Shown: positions 1 to 8,604 of the stretch, one piece after another | Layout: every line of letters starts with the position of its first letter | Position numbering within the stretch: the stretch's first letter is position 1 | The notes under the pieces: model-generated | Database searches by the model: none | Told to the model about the DNA's origin: nothing | The model's input: the letters and a program-made list of their open reading frames with translations, nothing else | Position numbers and translations under genes: made by a program | Assembly (NCBI GenBank): GCA_030426345.1 | Contig: JAUHYU010000033.1 | Coordinates: 1 to 49,425 of the forward strand | Source: Bacteroidia bacterium | GTDB lineage: Bacteria; Bacteroidota; Bacteroidia; Cytophagales; Cyclobacteriaceae | Length of the DNA: 49,425 nt | Direction of reading: 5' to 3'

Positions 1-60
1 TATTAACGTGCGATTCATCTTCAACCATTAAAAACCCAACAAACATGTAAATATCCATGG
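1..60 (-). other. Possible 5' end of a gene cut by the window edge
   Basis: Reading leftwards, an ATG at 60 opens about 19 codons that stay open to the edge of the window. An in-frame stop lies roughly 45 codons upstream and there is no other ATG between. The peptide is too short to identify. The ATG sits inside a copy of the CATGGATT repeat (56-63), as also happens at two firmer genes in this window. I treat it only as a possibility. Confidence 0.15.
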
Positions 61-63
61 ATT
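56..63 (+). repeat. CATGGATT core, half copy
   Basis: Exact 8-base core of the dispersed repeat, without the downstream T-run (CCCAA stands in its place). It is close to the left window edge, in or before an unidentified gene. Confidence 0.5.
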
Positions 64-182
64 TCGCTGAGCCCAATCTGAGGTGGAAATAGAATGCAAT
101 CCAATGTCGATTAAGGCAGTACTAATTTAAGAATGTTACGAACAAAATACACTACATCGTGGCTTTAATATATTGGATTTAG

Positions 183-240
183 GAAGCACTTCAATCCATG
201 CGGAACTAACATTTCATTTCATGGATTTTAGATGCTTTTT
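183..240. repeat. Inverted pair of CATGGATT repeats, terminator-like
   Basis: A reverse core at 193-200 (AATCCATG) faces a forward full copy at 220-240 (core 220-227, eight bases, then TTTTT). The cores pair for 8 bp, and AAGCA near 184-188 can pair with TGCTT near 233-237. The hairpin lies just downstream of the minus-strand gene ending at 265. The U-run favours transcripts running rightwards, so termination of the minus-strand gene is only plausible. Confidence 0.6.
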
Positions 241-264
241 CTTAGTTGTTCAGACAGTTATCTG

Positions 265-849
265 TTAGAACTGTTTCGGCCTTAGATTTTTACTGGCCTG
301 CTCTGCAATTTCCTTTATTCGCTTTTGTCGGGTTTCTGGTCGTTTTGCCAACACGACCCATTGCAACATTGCCTTTCGTACAGATTTGCTTAAACCCATG
401 AAAAAGTCCATGGAATTAGGATGGTTTTTAAGCTCATTTTCTAAATCATTTGGGATTATCAGCTTTTCTACCTCATCCAAAATTGTCCAAGAGCCATTTA
501 ACTTTGCTTTTTCGATACTTTCAAGTCCAGCTTGCGACATCAATCCTTGCTCAATTAAAAGCTCTATTTTATCCTTATTGATTTTTGACCAAGTGCTTGC
601 AGCTTTTCTTTTGCCAAAATATTGCATATACCTTTCTGTATCAATCGGCCGTCGTACGCTATCAATCCACCCAAAACAAAGTGCTTCATCTACAGCATCG
701 CTCCATGTGATTGTTGGCGTGGCAGCGCTTTTCTTATGTATAATCAGCCAGACGGAATCCTCCACAAGGTGATTTTTTTCAAGCCATGATCTCCATTCTT
801 GTTTGTTCGAAGGGCAAATACTATTGATTACTTTCTTATTCATTTCCAT
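265..849 (-). CDS. YdeI/OmdA-like family protein (COG4430)
   Basis: The 194-residue product matches the YdeI/OmpD-associated (bacteriocin-protection) family. An early region carries the ALCFGWIDS signature near residues 56-64, a WSKIN motif follows near 87-91, and the C-terminal third is a helical, basic OmdA-like segment. The family is cytosolic; E. coli YdeI is linked to stress and peptide resistance, but no enzymatic reaction is established. Length is normal. ATG codons at 849 and 843 are both possible starts; the first is given. It stands alone, divergent from the dehydrogenase at 1267. A one-mismatch copy of the window's dispersed repeat lies inside it at 409-429. Confidence 0.85.
   Translation of the reverse strand: MEMNKKVINSICPSNKQEWRSWLEKNHLVEDSVWLIIHKKSAATPTITWSDAVDEALCFGWIDSVRRPIDTERYMQYFGKRKAASTWSKINKDKIELLIEQGLMSQAGLESIEKAKLNGSWTILDEVEKLIIPNDLENELKNHPNSMDFFMGLSKSVRKAMLQWVVLAKRPETRQKRIKEIAEQASKNLRPKQF
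409..429 (+). repeat. Dispersed repeat, one-mismatch copy inside a gene
   Basis: CATGGAAT, eight bases (TAGGATGG), then TTTTT. It matches the repeat architecture with one change in the core and lies antisense inside the YdeI-like reading frame. Confidence 0.45.
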
Positions 850-1266
850 TCAATGGCTTACAATATTCAGATAAGGCACTGCCTCTGAGCCTAATTAATC
901 TTTACTAAAGTATCAGTTTTGCCTTACACTTTCAAATAACCGCTTAGAGACATGTACTGCATCATTTGTTACCAGTTTTTTCTCTGCCATATAATGATTT
1001 ATTAGTTGAATAAGCTTGATAGAGGAACATAGTATCGATTAAATGGCTACCTTTATCCTAGGATTATCTATCCGTTGATCTTAATCAAAAGCTCATATCA
1101 TATAAGCGAACACTCTAGGCGCACATTTCAAGGCCTTATTTGATTAATGAAACATAGTTGTCACTTGATGTCTGACTTCTAGATACTAACCCATATTAAG
1201 AGTTCTATCCCGACGCTTTGCCTACCGCATTAATCCGCAACCCGTCTCTACTTAAAAGAGAATCGC
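850..1266. other. 417-bp divergent intergenic region
   Basis: This separates the YdeI-like gene (leftwards) from the AlaDH/PNT-like gene (rightwards), so it should hold two promoters. I see no RNA gene, no repeat copy and no convincing hairpin. Confidence 0.5.
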
Positions 1267-2409
1267 ATGACCTTATTGACCATGGGTGTAATCGGCACAT
1301 CCCAAAAAGAAGACGAAAGACGTGTTCCTGTCCATCCGGAGCATCTAAACAGACTTCCCGAATCTATTCGCAAACAACTAATCTTTGAAAAAGGGTATGG
1401 CATACCTTTCCATTTTGACGATGATCAAATCAAAGAACTGACTGGTGGTGTAGCTTCCCGTGACGAAATACTAACAGACCTTGGATCTGCCATTATTGCC
1501 AAGCCCATATTGTCGGATTTGAAGAAAATAAAAGAAGGAGGTATGATATGGGGATACCCTCACTGTGCGCAACAAAATGAAATCACCCAAAAGGCAATAG
1601 ATAAGAAGCTGACGTTAATTGCATTTGAGGACATGCATGCATGGTTCCCAAGTGGTCAGGTCGGTAGGCATACCTTTTATAAAAATAACGAAATGGCCGG
1701 CTATTGCGCTGTGATACACGCGTTACAACTGAAAGGGATAGACGGTCACTATGGCAATCAAAGAAAGGTAATCATCTTTAGCTTTGGCGCGGTGAGCCGA
1801 GGGGCCATCTATGCGTTGAAGGCCCATGGGTTCAGGGATATTACCATTTGTATCCAAAGGCCTGATCACGAAGTGAGAGAAGAGGTTTTGGATGTACATT
1901 ATGTTCGTATTAGAAAAGGTCAAGAGCACGAACCTCGCATGCTGGTAGTGGAACATGACGGAACTGAACGACCCTTGCAAGACTTGATCCACGAATCTGA
2001 AATAATTATCAATGGCACATTTCAGGATACCGACGATCCGATTAATTATGTAAATGAGGATGAAAAATCCTGCTTGAGACCGGGCAGCTTGATTATAGAT
2101 GTGAGCTGCGACGAAGGAATGGGGTTTTATTTTGCCAAGCCTACAACTTTCAAGGATCCGATGATATCAGTGAATAAGATTGATTACTATGCTGTTGATC
2201 ATACCCCGAGTTATTTTTGGGAAAGCGCTTCCAGATCAATTTCAGCTGCACTGGTGGTGCATATACCTTCAGTAATTAAAGGACGGGCAAGCTGGCCGGA
2301 AAACGCCACCATTCAAAATGCCATAAATATAGATAAAGGGGTAATCGTAAAAGACAGCATTCTCAGGTTTCAAAATAGAAAAACAGCTTATCCTCATGTA
2401 CAGCAATAG
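1267..2409 (+). CDS. AlaDH/PNT-family dehydrogenase, N5-(carboxyethyl)ornithine synthase-like
   Basis: The 380-residue product has the two-domain plan of the alanine dehydrogenase / transhydrogenase / saccharopine dehydrogenase group. An N-terminal ERRVPVHPEHL matches the family's E-x-R-V-x-x-x-P substrate segment. A Rossmann segment near residues 165-180 reads KVIIFSFGAVSRGA, and IIDVSCDEGMGF lies near 275-285. The closest family I recall is N5-(carboxyethyl)ornithine synthase, an NADP-dependent opine-type reductase, but substrate cannot be read from sequence. ATG at 1282 would give a start nearer the usual family N-terminus; 1267 is given as the longest. It has no operon partner. An intergenic repeat copy follows 32 bp after the stop. 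Confidence 0.75.
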   Translation: MTLLTMGVIGTSQKEDERRVPVHPEHLNRLPESIRKQLIFEKGYGIPFHFDDDQIKELTGGVASRDEILTDLGSAIIAKPILSDLKKIKEGGMIWGYPHCAQQNEITQKAIDKKLTLIAFEDMHAWFPSGQVGRHTFYKNNEMAGYCAVIHALQLKGIDGHYGNQRKVIIFSFGAVSRGAIYALKAHGFRDITICIQRPDHEVREEVLDVHYVRIRKGQEHEPRMLVVEHDGTERPLQDLIHESEIIINGTFQDTDDPINYVNEDEKSCLRPGSLIIDVSCDEGMGFYFAKPTTFKDPMISVNKIDYYAVDHTPSYFWESASRSISAALVVHIPSVIKGRASWPENATIQNAINIDKGVIVKDSILRFQNRKTAYPHVQQ

Positions 2410-2441
2410 CTAATGGAGCGAATAGCTCCTAAGCCTGCTAT

Positions 2442-2462
2442 CATGGATTTTAGATGGTTTTT
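2442..2462 (+). repeat. Dispersed repeat, full copy
   Basis: Core CATGGATT at 2442-2449, eight bases (TTAGATGG), then TTTTT. It is intergenic, just downstream of the AlaDH/PNT-like gene. No reverse partner is adjacent, so it is not obviously a hairpin. Confidence 0.7.
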
Positions 2463-2632
2463 GGTGCTGCGAGGGGCAAGAGGGGCCCTTTGAAATGAAT
2501 CGCAGTTTCTGCTTTTGGCTCAACTTTTATCTTCCCAAAGCTGGGAATCGTGGGAGAAGTGTGGCAATTAGGAGATACCTCAAGTGACGCTGCGCTAAAC
2601 TTGAGGGAAGGGGTAATTACATCTATCATAAT

Positions 2633-2682
2633 AAACATCGGATGCTTCGCTCTCGTTGTCGAAGAAAACATCCAATGTTTTT
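2633..2682 (+). terminator. Possible rho-independent terminator
   Basis: The arms AAACAT/ATGTTT, GGATG/CATCC and CTTCG/CGAAG stack into one interrupted stem with a 10-base loop, and a T-run (2678-2682) overlaps and follows the right arm. It is about 220 bp beyond the dehydrogenase stop, so its client transcript is uncertain. Confidence 0.4.
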
Positions 2683-2770
2683 GAAAGGGTAAATTGACAC
2701 TTTAAACCAATGTGTTTTAAAAGGCTCAAATCGGCAGCCTCCTTTATTTAATATGAATGGTGCCTTGTCT

Positions 2771-3151
2771 TTATGCCGCTTCTTCTTTCCTGAATACACC
2801 TGACATAAAAAACGCCCCTCCGGCGAGGCCTAGGTCTTTCAACATCATGGCCATGGCACTCTGCGATTGCATGGCGTCCTCAGCTCCGATCATTCCGGGC
2901 AGATGTATGGACAACGCAAAAATCACAAGCATTATCCCAAGCAGTAAAGTTGCCAGGGCAGCCTTCTTTTTGATAATAATAGAAACTGCAGCCGCAAGCA
3001 TGGCAGCACCGGTAAGATAAATCCATATGACCCCTCCGGGAATGGGAACCATTCCTGCCATGGCACCTGCATTGGCAAAGTGTCCAAATCCAAACCCTAC
3101 TAAAGGAATGATAAATAAAATGCGGGCAACCAAATCAGTTAAAATTTTCAT
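2771..3151 (-). CDS. DoxX-like small integral membrane protein
   Basis: The product from ATG 3151 is 126 residues, with four hydrophobic segments (about residues 5-25, 40-60, 66-86 and 100-118), the plan of DoxX/DoxD-like inner-membrane proteins. The family is often tied to quinone or thiol redox and detoxification, but no catalytic residues are diagnostic. An extension to 3193 is open but adds a polar, unlikely N-terminus; MKILTDLVARILF is the better start. The gene stands alone on the minus strand. The assignment rests mainly on length and topology. Confidence 0.65.
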   Translation of the reverse strand: MKILTDLVARILFIIPLVGFGFGHFANAGAMAGMVPIPGGVIWIYLTGAAMLAAAVSIIIKKKAALATLLLGIMLVIFALSIHLPGMIGAEDAMQSQSAMAMMLKDLGLAGGAFFMSGVFRKEEAA

Positions 3152-3564
3152 TATTATTTGAGTTAAGGATGAATAGTAACATTCAACATACAAAATAAAG
3201 CTTGATTATAGAATTTCCGGAAAGGGTTTCTACCGAATTGTCTTATAAGGGATAAATCTTTGAATCATGCTAGGGGCTTCTAGGCAGAATGCAGCGGATT
3301 TACCGTTTTTCCAGTTTCACCATCTTATTTTTAAGAAAAAGATTTTGGAAATCTGAGCTTGCCGTACTTTCAAATCTCTTAAGACCAAAAATACTGGTTG
3401 ATGCCAAAAAGTCTCTAAAATCCATGAAAGGCCCAAGGGTAAGGCACTCTATATTTTCATTCAATCCCCATAGCCAACCCCGCCACCGAAGGTAGGAGTC
3501 CAACACGCGCTCCAATGAACCGAAGCCTTACTTCACTGCATTAGAGCTTAATTGTTGTACCTTC
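3152..3564. other. 413-bp intergenic region with one repeat copy
   Basis: This lies upstream of the DoxX-like gene and downstream of rimK. It contains a reverse full repeat copy at 3406-3426. Short open frames on both strands (about 3289-3515) mirror each other and resemble nothing I know, so I call no gene. Confidence 0.5.
3406..3426 (-). repeat. Dispersed repeat, full copy (reverse)
   Basis: AAAAA at 3406-3410, eight bases (GTCTCTAA), then AATCCATG at 3419-3426. This is an exact reverse-orientation copy in an intergenic region. Confidence 0.7.
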
Positions 3565-4440
3565 TTAATCCACGTTTCTTTCTACGTACTTAATTATTTC
3601 TTTCGCAATATCCTTTTTAGTTGCGTTTTCAATACCCTCAAGACCTGGTGATGAGTTCACTTCGAGTACCAATGGGCCGTTGGATGATTGTAACATATCA
3701 ACTCCTGCCACACCCAACCCCATGGCCTTGGTGGCTTTAATTGCTGTTAATTCTTCCTGATCAGATAATTCAACTATCGATGCGCTTCCCCCTCTATGCA
3801 AATTCGATCTAAACTCCCCTTCTTTTCCTTGTCTTTTCATTGCCCCAACAACTACTCCATCAACCACAAATACTCTGATGTCAGCACCTCCAGCTTCCTT
3901 AATAAATTGTTGAGCAATTACTCTTGCATTCAGTCCATCAAATGCCTCCATTACTGAATTAGCAGCGTTATTTGTTTCGGCCATTACAACACCTAGACCT
4001 TGAGTCCCTTCCAACAATTTGATTATAAGTGGTGCCCCACCAACACTTTTCACAATGTGATCGGCATATTTCGAACTGTCAGCAAATGTAGTTTTAGGTA
4101 ACCCCACACCAGCTCTTGATAGTATTTGTAAACTTCTAAGTTTATCCCTTGATCGAACCAAAGCTTGGGATTCAACTGCAGAAAAGACTTTCATCATTTC
4201 AAATTGCCTTACAACGGCAGTTCCATAGAAAGTGACCGAAGCGCCTATTCTGGGTATTATTGCATCAATATTCTCTAAATGCTCACCATTATAGAAGATT
4301 TTAGGAGATTTTTTTTCTAATTCGATTATACACTTTAGATGATCAATTATCACCGATTCATGACCTCTTTGTTCGATTGCCTCTACTAGACGTTTAGTAG
4401 AATACAGTTTAGGATTTCTTGATAATACAGCTATCTTCAT
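3565..4440 (-). CDS. rimK: RimK-family alpha-L-glutamate ligase
   Basis: The 291-residue product is an ATP-grasp enzyme of the RimK type, which adds glutamate to the C-terminus of ribosomal protein S6 in E. coli. The N-terminal pre-ATP-grasp region begins [15 protein letters not shown]. The ATP-grasp fold carries [11 protein letters not shown] near residue 140, [17 protein letters not shown] near 190-205 and the metal-binding end [14 protein letters not shown] near 257-270. Length matches E. coli RimK (300). The start is an ATG with no upstream alternative. It lies downstream of the DUF218 gene with a 155-bp gap, so it may have its own promoter. Confidence 0.93.
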   Translation of the reverse strand: MKIAVLSRNPKLYSTKRLVEAIEQRGHESVIIDHLKCIIELEKKSPKIFYNGEHLENIDAIIPRIGASVTFYGTAVVRQFEMMKVFSAVESQALVRSRDKLRSLQILSRAGVGLPKTTFADSSKYADHIVKSVGGAPLIIKLLEGTQGLGVVMAETNNAANSVMEAFDGLNARVIAQQFIKEAGGADIRVFVVDGVVVGAMKRQGKEGEFRSNLHRGGSASIVELSDQEELTAIKATKAMGLGVAGVDMLQSSNGPLVLEVNSSPGLEGIENATKKDIAKEIIKYVERNVD

Positions 4441-4516
4441 ATTGAATATTTACGTTGGTCTTTTTCAATATAAACATATTTCAGCTATCCAAACCACTTG
4501 TTGAAACTAATTTATG

Positions 4517-4552
4517 TAAAAAACAAGGCTTTTTGGCCAGTTTTTCCACTGG
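4517..4552 (-). terminator. Weak terminator-like hairpin after the DUF218 gene
   Basis: Read leftwards, CCAGT and ACTGG (4548-4552 and 4537-4541) form a 5-bp stem, followed within about 15 bases by a run of T (A-run at 4518-4523 on the plus strand). It is a short stem, so a weak call. Confidence 0.3.
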
Positions 4553-4595
4553 AAGATGTGGTTTTCGTTAGGCCGTTTATGTCGGTGCCCCTCCC

Positions 4596-5366
4596 CTAAA
4601 TATACCCTGAAATCGAATAGACCATATATCCGATCCATTCTTTTATCAGGAAGTTCCAGTAGTTGAGCACGACGGCTGATGGAATAAAACTATCGAATTG
4701 GAAACGGTCTTTGGGAATGGGCGAATAGAAATCAGTGCTAAACCCCGTCACGTCGATACCGACTTTCTTAAATACCCCCTCTGCCCTGCGCATGTGAAAT
4801 CCGGACGTGACGAGCAACACCTTGCCGCTGTGCTTGTTGTTTTCCACCAGCTGCTTGACAAAAGCTGCGTTTTCCCGGGTATTGCGAGAGGCACTTTCGA
4901 TAATGATGTCTTCTGGAGCCACGCCACACATCACGTAAAAATTGTAGATCGGGGAGTTGTCGCGGTTGGGGTCTTCAAACAGCCGGGCATTCCCTCCTGT
5001 AAACAGGATTTTCTTTACTTTGCCGGCATGGTACAAATTGAGTGCATGTGTGACCCTGCCTGCTCCCTTGTGGAAAAACAACCTGTCTTTTGGTTCCCTG
5101 TCCACATCTGTAGTGCCACCCAAAACCACCGCGAGGTCATAGTCGTCATCCAGCGAATTGATGGAAATAGCAGGCTTTTCCCACCACAAAATACATTCAT
5201 TGTAAATGATGGGGTTCGAAAAAACCAGGAATAAAACCAACGATGTCCATCTCAATCGCTTCTTCCACACCTTATTCCTGATGATGGCCGAAAGCAGTAA
5301 AAAAACCATGATTACGTTGAACGGCTTGATGAGATAGCCAAACAGTTTGGAGAAGATAAAAAACAT
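4596..5366 (-). CDS. DUF218 (YdcF/ElyC-like) membrane protein
   Basis: The 256-residue product has two N-terminal transmembrane segments (about residues 5-27 and 38-55) and a soluble DUF218 domain. The core reads LAVVLGGTTD near 80-88, KKILFTGGNARLF near 118-130, ESASRNTREN near 158-167 and LLVTSGFHMRRA near 183-194, the usual DUF218 pattern. ElyC in E. coli belongs here and affects peptidoglycan and lipid-carrier metabolism; its chemistry is not settled. Topology suggests the domain faces the periplasm. It is next to the ABC-type exporter (107-bp gap) on the same strand, and a shared transcript is possible but not shown. Confidence 0.85.
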   Translation of the reverse strand: MFFIFSKLFGYLIKPFNVIMVFLLLSAIIRNKVWKKRLRWTSLVLFLVFSNPIIYNECILWWEKPAISINSLDDDYDLAVVLGGTTDVDREPKDRLFFHKGAGRVTHALNLYHAGKVKKILFTGGNARLFEDPNRDNSPIYNFYVMCGVAPEDIIIESASRNTRENAAFVKQLVENNKHSGKVLLVTSGFHMRRAEGVFKKVGIDVTGFSTDFYSPIPKDRFQFDSFIPSAVVLNYWNFLIKEWIGYMVYSISGYI

Positions 5367-5473
5367 GGCTGCGCTATTTATTGGTTTCTATGTGAAATGA
5401 ATTGGCTCAAAAATTTAAAAGTACGAAACCCAAATAAGAAAATATAAATCGACGTATGAAATTTAGACTTGGC

Positions 5474-8400
5474 CTAAACCCTAATCCTTCCCATCATGGC
5501 AAGGCATTTTCTCAACAAATCAAAATAAAGTGCCACGACCAAAATCAATGACATGCACCAGATGATCCATACATTAAAAAAAAGCGTGTCGAAATACTTA
5601 CCTGCAAAGTGTTTATGGGGTTGATAAAACATCGCCCGAAAATCAAAAAATCCTGTAGGTTTTGGGTCGGAAAAAATCGGATACACCTTCTGAACCAACT
5701 CCCCGTCATGCTCCAATACCATGGTTTTTTCGCTCTTATCATAAACGATTGAGGTCACTTTGTCATTGGTATGTTTCTTTTTTAACTGCTGAAAAGCCTG
5801 CGCCTTTTTCGGTGAAGCAGTCATTTCTTTGATGAGTGTATTCTTGGCATTCTCCGCCTCGGTATTTCTATTGACATAAAGCCGCTTCACAGTGGTCAGG
5901 TAATTTTGCGCATTTTCAAAAGTCACCGAATCCAATTGCCCCGAATTAACATTGTCAATCCATGGTAAATCATTCGTGCCCAATTCATGGATTTCGGATA
6001 CTATTTCATGGCGCGCTACGCTCAAATGGTGCGAAACCCTTTGTTGTATTTCTTCATTTGTTGAATTTCCATTTGTAAAGGAATATTCCAACAATGATTC
6101 CACCTTTGGCAGATAATATGCGGTTTTATAATCAGACATCGCGATTTCCCTGTCCATGTCATAAAATAGCTTTTCGTATTTATTGTTTTTGAACTGGTGG
6201 ACCATCAATGCTTCGTGGGCCCACCGCGAAGCCATCAGGTCACCGATCAGTGGCACGTTGGTCATAGACCCAAAAGCAGGATTAAGCTGATCAAATTTCA
6301 CTACAACTCCACTGAGCAAGATCTGTGGGATAAGCAATAGCGGAATTAGAATGTAAATCGTAATGGCAGAATTGAACGATGCAGAAATATTCAACCCAAG
6401 CACATTGGCAAAACAAGAAGCTGAGAAAAATACCAGCCAATAGGAAAAATACATACCATGAATACCTAAGATCATATTGCCAATGATCACAAAAGTAGCC
6501 GTCTGCACCGCTGAAATACCGAACAATAAAACCAACTTGGAGACAAGGTAACTTCCCCGGCTCAGATGAAGCAGCGATTCACGCTTCAGGATTTTTTTGT
6601 CTTTGATGATCTCTTCCGCACTGACCGTCAGCCCCATAAACAAAGCCACGATAATCCCAATAAAGATATAAGCAGGGATGTTTACATTGTCCTGAAAAGA
6701 ATATGTAGATTGTCCGTCTATGGGGAAATACCTTACCAATGCTGCTAGAAAAATCGCCAACAAAGGAGCTTCTATCAAATTGATCAGCACATATTGTCTA
6801 TTCGCTAATTTCGCCCTAAAGTCCCTTGCAATAAAAATACCGAGTTGCTTGATCCGCCCTGGAATGTGCAATACTTCCTGAGGTTCTTCTGTGATGATCG
6901 GCACCTCATCAACCTCTAGTTTTTCTTTATAAACCTGATTCCAGGTAGCTGGGGTGATCTTTCTCTGCTCGGTATGTCGGCCATACTCATCCACCACACG
7001 TGCTTCGATAATGTTGAAAATTTGTTCGGCGTTCACGTTGCCACAGACATGACATGAACCGGTTTGCTTGTCTACAAGTCTGGTTGCTTCCCGAAAATAT
7101 GCCACCGCCTCCATGGGATTTCCATAGTATATCGGGTATCCACCCTTATCCAAAATGAAGAGCTTATCAAACATTTTGAAAATGTCTGAAGAAGGCTGGT
7201 GGATGACTACAAAAACCAATTTTCCACGCAGTGACAGCTCCTTGAGCAAGTCCATGATATTTTCAGAATCTCTGGAGGAAAGCCCGGAAGTCGGCTCATC
7301 CACAAACAGCACCATGGGTTCTCGGAGCAATTCCAGGCCAATATTCAATCTTTTCCTTTGTCCTCCGGAGATGATATTTTGCAGTGCATTGCCAACTTTA
7401 AGATTCTTGATTTCGTGCAAACCAAGACTGACGAGTGTCCTTTCTACCAATTCCTGTATTTCTTGATCGGTGAGGTCTTCAAAGCAAAGCTTCGCTGCAT
7501 AGTATAAATTTTGTTGGACAGAAAGCTCTTCTATCAGCAAATCATCCTGCGGCACATATCCTATCAAGCCACGTAGCCTGCTTTTTTCTTTATGGATATT
7601 TATACCATTGATGCATACCTGACCAGTATCGGGCCGCATATTTCCATTCAACACATTGAAAAGCGTGGACTTGCCGGAGCCACTGGCCCCCATCACTCCA
7701 ACCAGGCTACCGTTGGTCTCACTGATCGAAATATCCTGTAAACCGATATTTCCATTTTTAAATGTATATCGGATATTTTCTGCTTTGAAAGTAATTGGCG
7801 TTTCTACCTTGTGGCTGTGAAAATGACTGAGCAGGTCGCTGTAGTACATTGCTTTGCACCTATCACTGCGAATGGCAGCCCCCGAGGGTATGATTTCTAC
7901 TTTGCCACTTTCAAGGGGAATTTGATTGAGGAAAATAGTGGAATTGCCAAAGTATCTGAGGAAGAAGGGCTTGATGGATTGTAGATGCAAAATGGCTAGA
8001 AACCCATGAAATTCCCCTTCTGGCACCATGCTGTTTTCTTCAGGAATTCCTTCTAAATGATTACCAACAAACAATATTTGATGAATATCAAATTCCTCAA
8101 TCCGCTCTGCGACAACAAAATTTCGGATGGATTTTAGCTCCTTTTCATCAATGCGAAGTTCTTTACTGATGGTGAGAAGGGCAGCTGCTTCCTTTTCAGA
8201 CAACACATTATCGGCATAGATAAGTTGCGTCAATTCTGAAATCAAAAATATCTTTTGCTGCTGGGTGAGCTCACCGTTGATCTGCCTACTGATATAGGAA
8301 ATCTCAGCCATGGCATTGGTGCCGCTCACGGCATCGAAATTGCAATACCTGTCGAACATATCCATATATGTGCCGATCATTTCTTGATTCAGCCTTGAAG

Positions 8401-8503
8401 CAAGGAGGTTTTGCATCTTGGAGCGTTCCTTCTTGTCCACGCCATCAAGCCTTGCCAAAAGGGCAAATAATCGTATTACAGCTTCTAGTAATTGCTCACT
8501 CAT
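5474..8503 (-). CDS. TerB-like / ABCG-type ABC transporter fusion
   Basis: This 1009-residue protein joins several parts. Residues 1-130 are an all-helical TerB-like region. About 160-220 is a small beta-rich segment. The ABC ATPase follows, with Walker A GASGSGKS at 272-279, Q-loop VPQDD near 317-321, signature SGGQRKR near 379-385, Walker B LFVDEPTSGL near 399-408 and H-loop VIHQPS near 433. A SCHVCG pair lies near 483-488, then an ABC-2 membrane domain with about six helices (roughly 560-760), a long extracytoplasmic insert and a last helix near 975-995. ATPase before permease on one chain is the ABCG/White order. Substrate is unknown. A terminator separates it from the lipoprotein gene upstream. 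Confidence 0.88.
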   Translation of the reverse strand: MSEQLLEAVIRLFALLARLDGVDKKERSKMQNLLASRLNQEMIGTYMDMFDRYCNFDAVSGTNAMAEISYISRQINGELTQQQKIFLISELTQLIYADNVLSEKEAAALLTISKELRIDEKELKSIRNFVVAERIEEFDIHQILFVGNHLEGIPEENSMVPEGEFHGFLAILHLQSIKPFFLRYFGNSTIFLNQIPLESGKVEIIPSGAAIRSDRCKAMYYSDLLSHFHSHKVETPITFKAENIRYTFKNGNIGLQDISISETNGSLVGVMGASGSGKSTLFNVLNGNMRPDTGQVCINGINIHKEKSRLRGLIGYVPQDDLLIEELSVQQNLYYAAKLCFEDLTDQEIQELVERTLVSLGLHEIKNLKVGNALQNIISGGQRKRLNIGLELLREPMVLFVDEPTSGLSSRDSENIMDLLKELSLRGKLVFVVIHQPSSDIFKMFDKLFILDKGGYPIYYGNPMEAVAYFREATRLVDKQTGSCHVCGNVNAEQIFNIIEARVVDEYGRHTEQRKITPATWNQVYKEKLEVDEVPIITEEPQEVLHIPGRIKQLGIFIARDFRAKLANRQYVLINLIEAPLLAIFLAALVRYFPIDGQSTYSFQDNVNIPAYIFIGIIVALFMGLTVSAEEIIKDKKILKRESLLHLSRGSYLVSKLVLLFGISAVQTATFVIIGNMILGIHGMYFSYWLVFFSASCFANVLGLNISASFNSAITIYILIPLLLIPQILLSGVVVKFDQLNPAFGSMTNVPLIGDLMASRWAHEALMVHQFKNNKYEKLFYDMDREIAMSDYKTAYYLPKVESLLEYSFTNGNSTNEEIQQRVSHHLSVARHEIVSEIHELGTNDLPWIDNVNSGQLDSVTFENAQNYLTTVKRLYVNRNTEAENAKNTLIKEMTASPKKAQAFQQLKKKHTNDKVTSIVYDKSEKTMVLEHDGELVQKVYPIFSDPKPTGFFDFRAMFYQPHKHFAGKYFDTLFFNVWIIWCMSLILVVALYFDLLRKCLAMMGRIRV
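5957..5993. repeat. Inverted pair of CATGGATT cores inside the ABC gene
   Basis: AATCCATG at 5957-5964 and CATGGATT at 5986-5993 form an 8-bp inverted repeat with a 21-base loop inside the coding region for the extracytoplasmic insert. Neither core has the full T-run. Confidence 0.5.
8126..8145 (+). repeat. Dispersed repeat, variant copy inside the ABC gene
   Basis: GATGGATT, eight bases (TTAGCTCC), then TTTT. It has one change at the first core base and lies antisense within the TerB-like coding region. Confidence 0.35.
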
Positions 8504-8552
8504 TGATTGCTATTCCATGGAAATTTTAAGCTTTTCAGTTGTCAATAAACAA

Positions 8553-8586
8553 AAAAAGTATTGAAGATCGCTCTCCAATACTTTTT
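8553..8586 (-). terminator. Rho-independent terminator of the lipoprotein gene
   Basis: Perfect 11-base arms (AAAAAGTATTG at 8553-8563 and CAATACTTTTT at 8576-8586) enclose a 12-base loop. The hairpin sits between the lipoprotein stop (8605) and the ABC gene start (8503). The A-run on its left becomes the U-tract of the leftward transcript. Confidence 0.75.
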
Positions 8587-8604
8587 GATATGGTACATAT
8601 ATGT

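Larger units (their letters stand above)
2410..2770. other. Intergenic region between convergent genes, with repeat and hairpin
   Basis: This 361-bp stretch lies between the dehydrogenase (+) and the DoxX-like gene (-). It holds a full repeat copy at 2442-2462 and a long imperfect hairpin at 2633-2680. A plus-strand frame through about 2490-2685 stays open and hydrophobic but has no start codon and no recognisable homology, so I do not call a gene. Confidence 0.5.

Noticed and set aside
2450-2671. 73-codon minus-strand frame
   Set aside because: It is low-complexity, overlaps the repeat and the hairpin, and resembles no family.
3289-3515. Two mirrored short open frames on opposite strands
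   Set aside because: Neither has recognisable homology, a plausible start context or a partner gene, and they simply reflect each other. The stretch also contains a repeat copy.
4698-5234. 178-codon plus-strand frame opposite the DUF218 gene
   Set aside because: It is the complement of a clearly conserved coding region, so it is a shadow.
5957-5993. Functional hairpin inside the ABC gene
   Set aside because: Only 8 bp of stem with a long loop and no T-run. It is recorded as a repeat pair, not as an attenuator.
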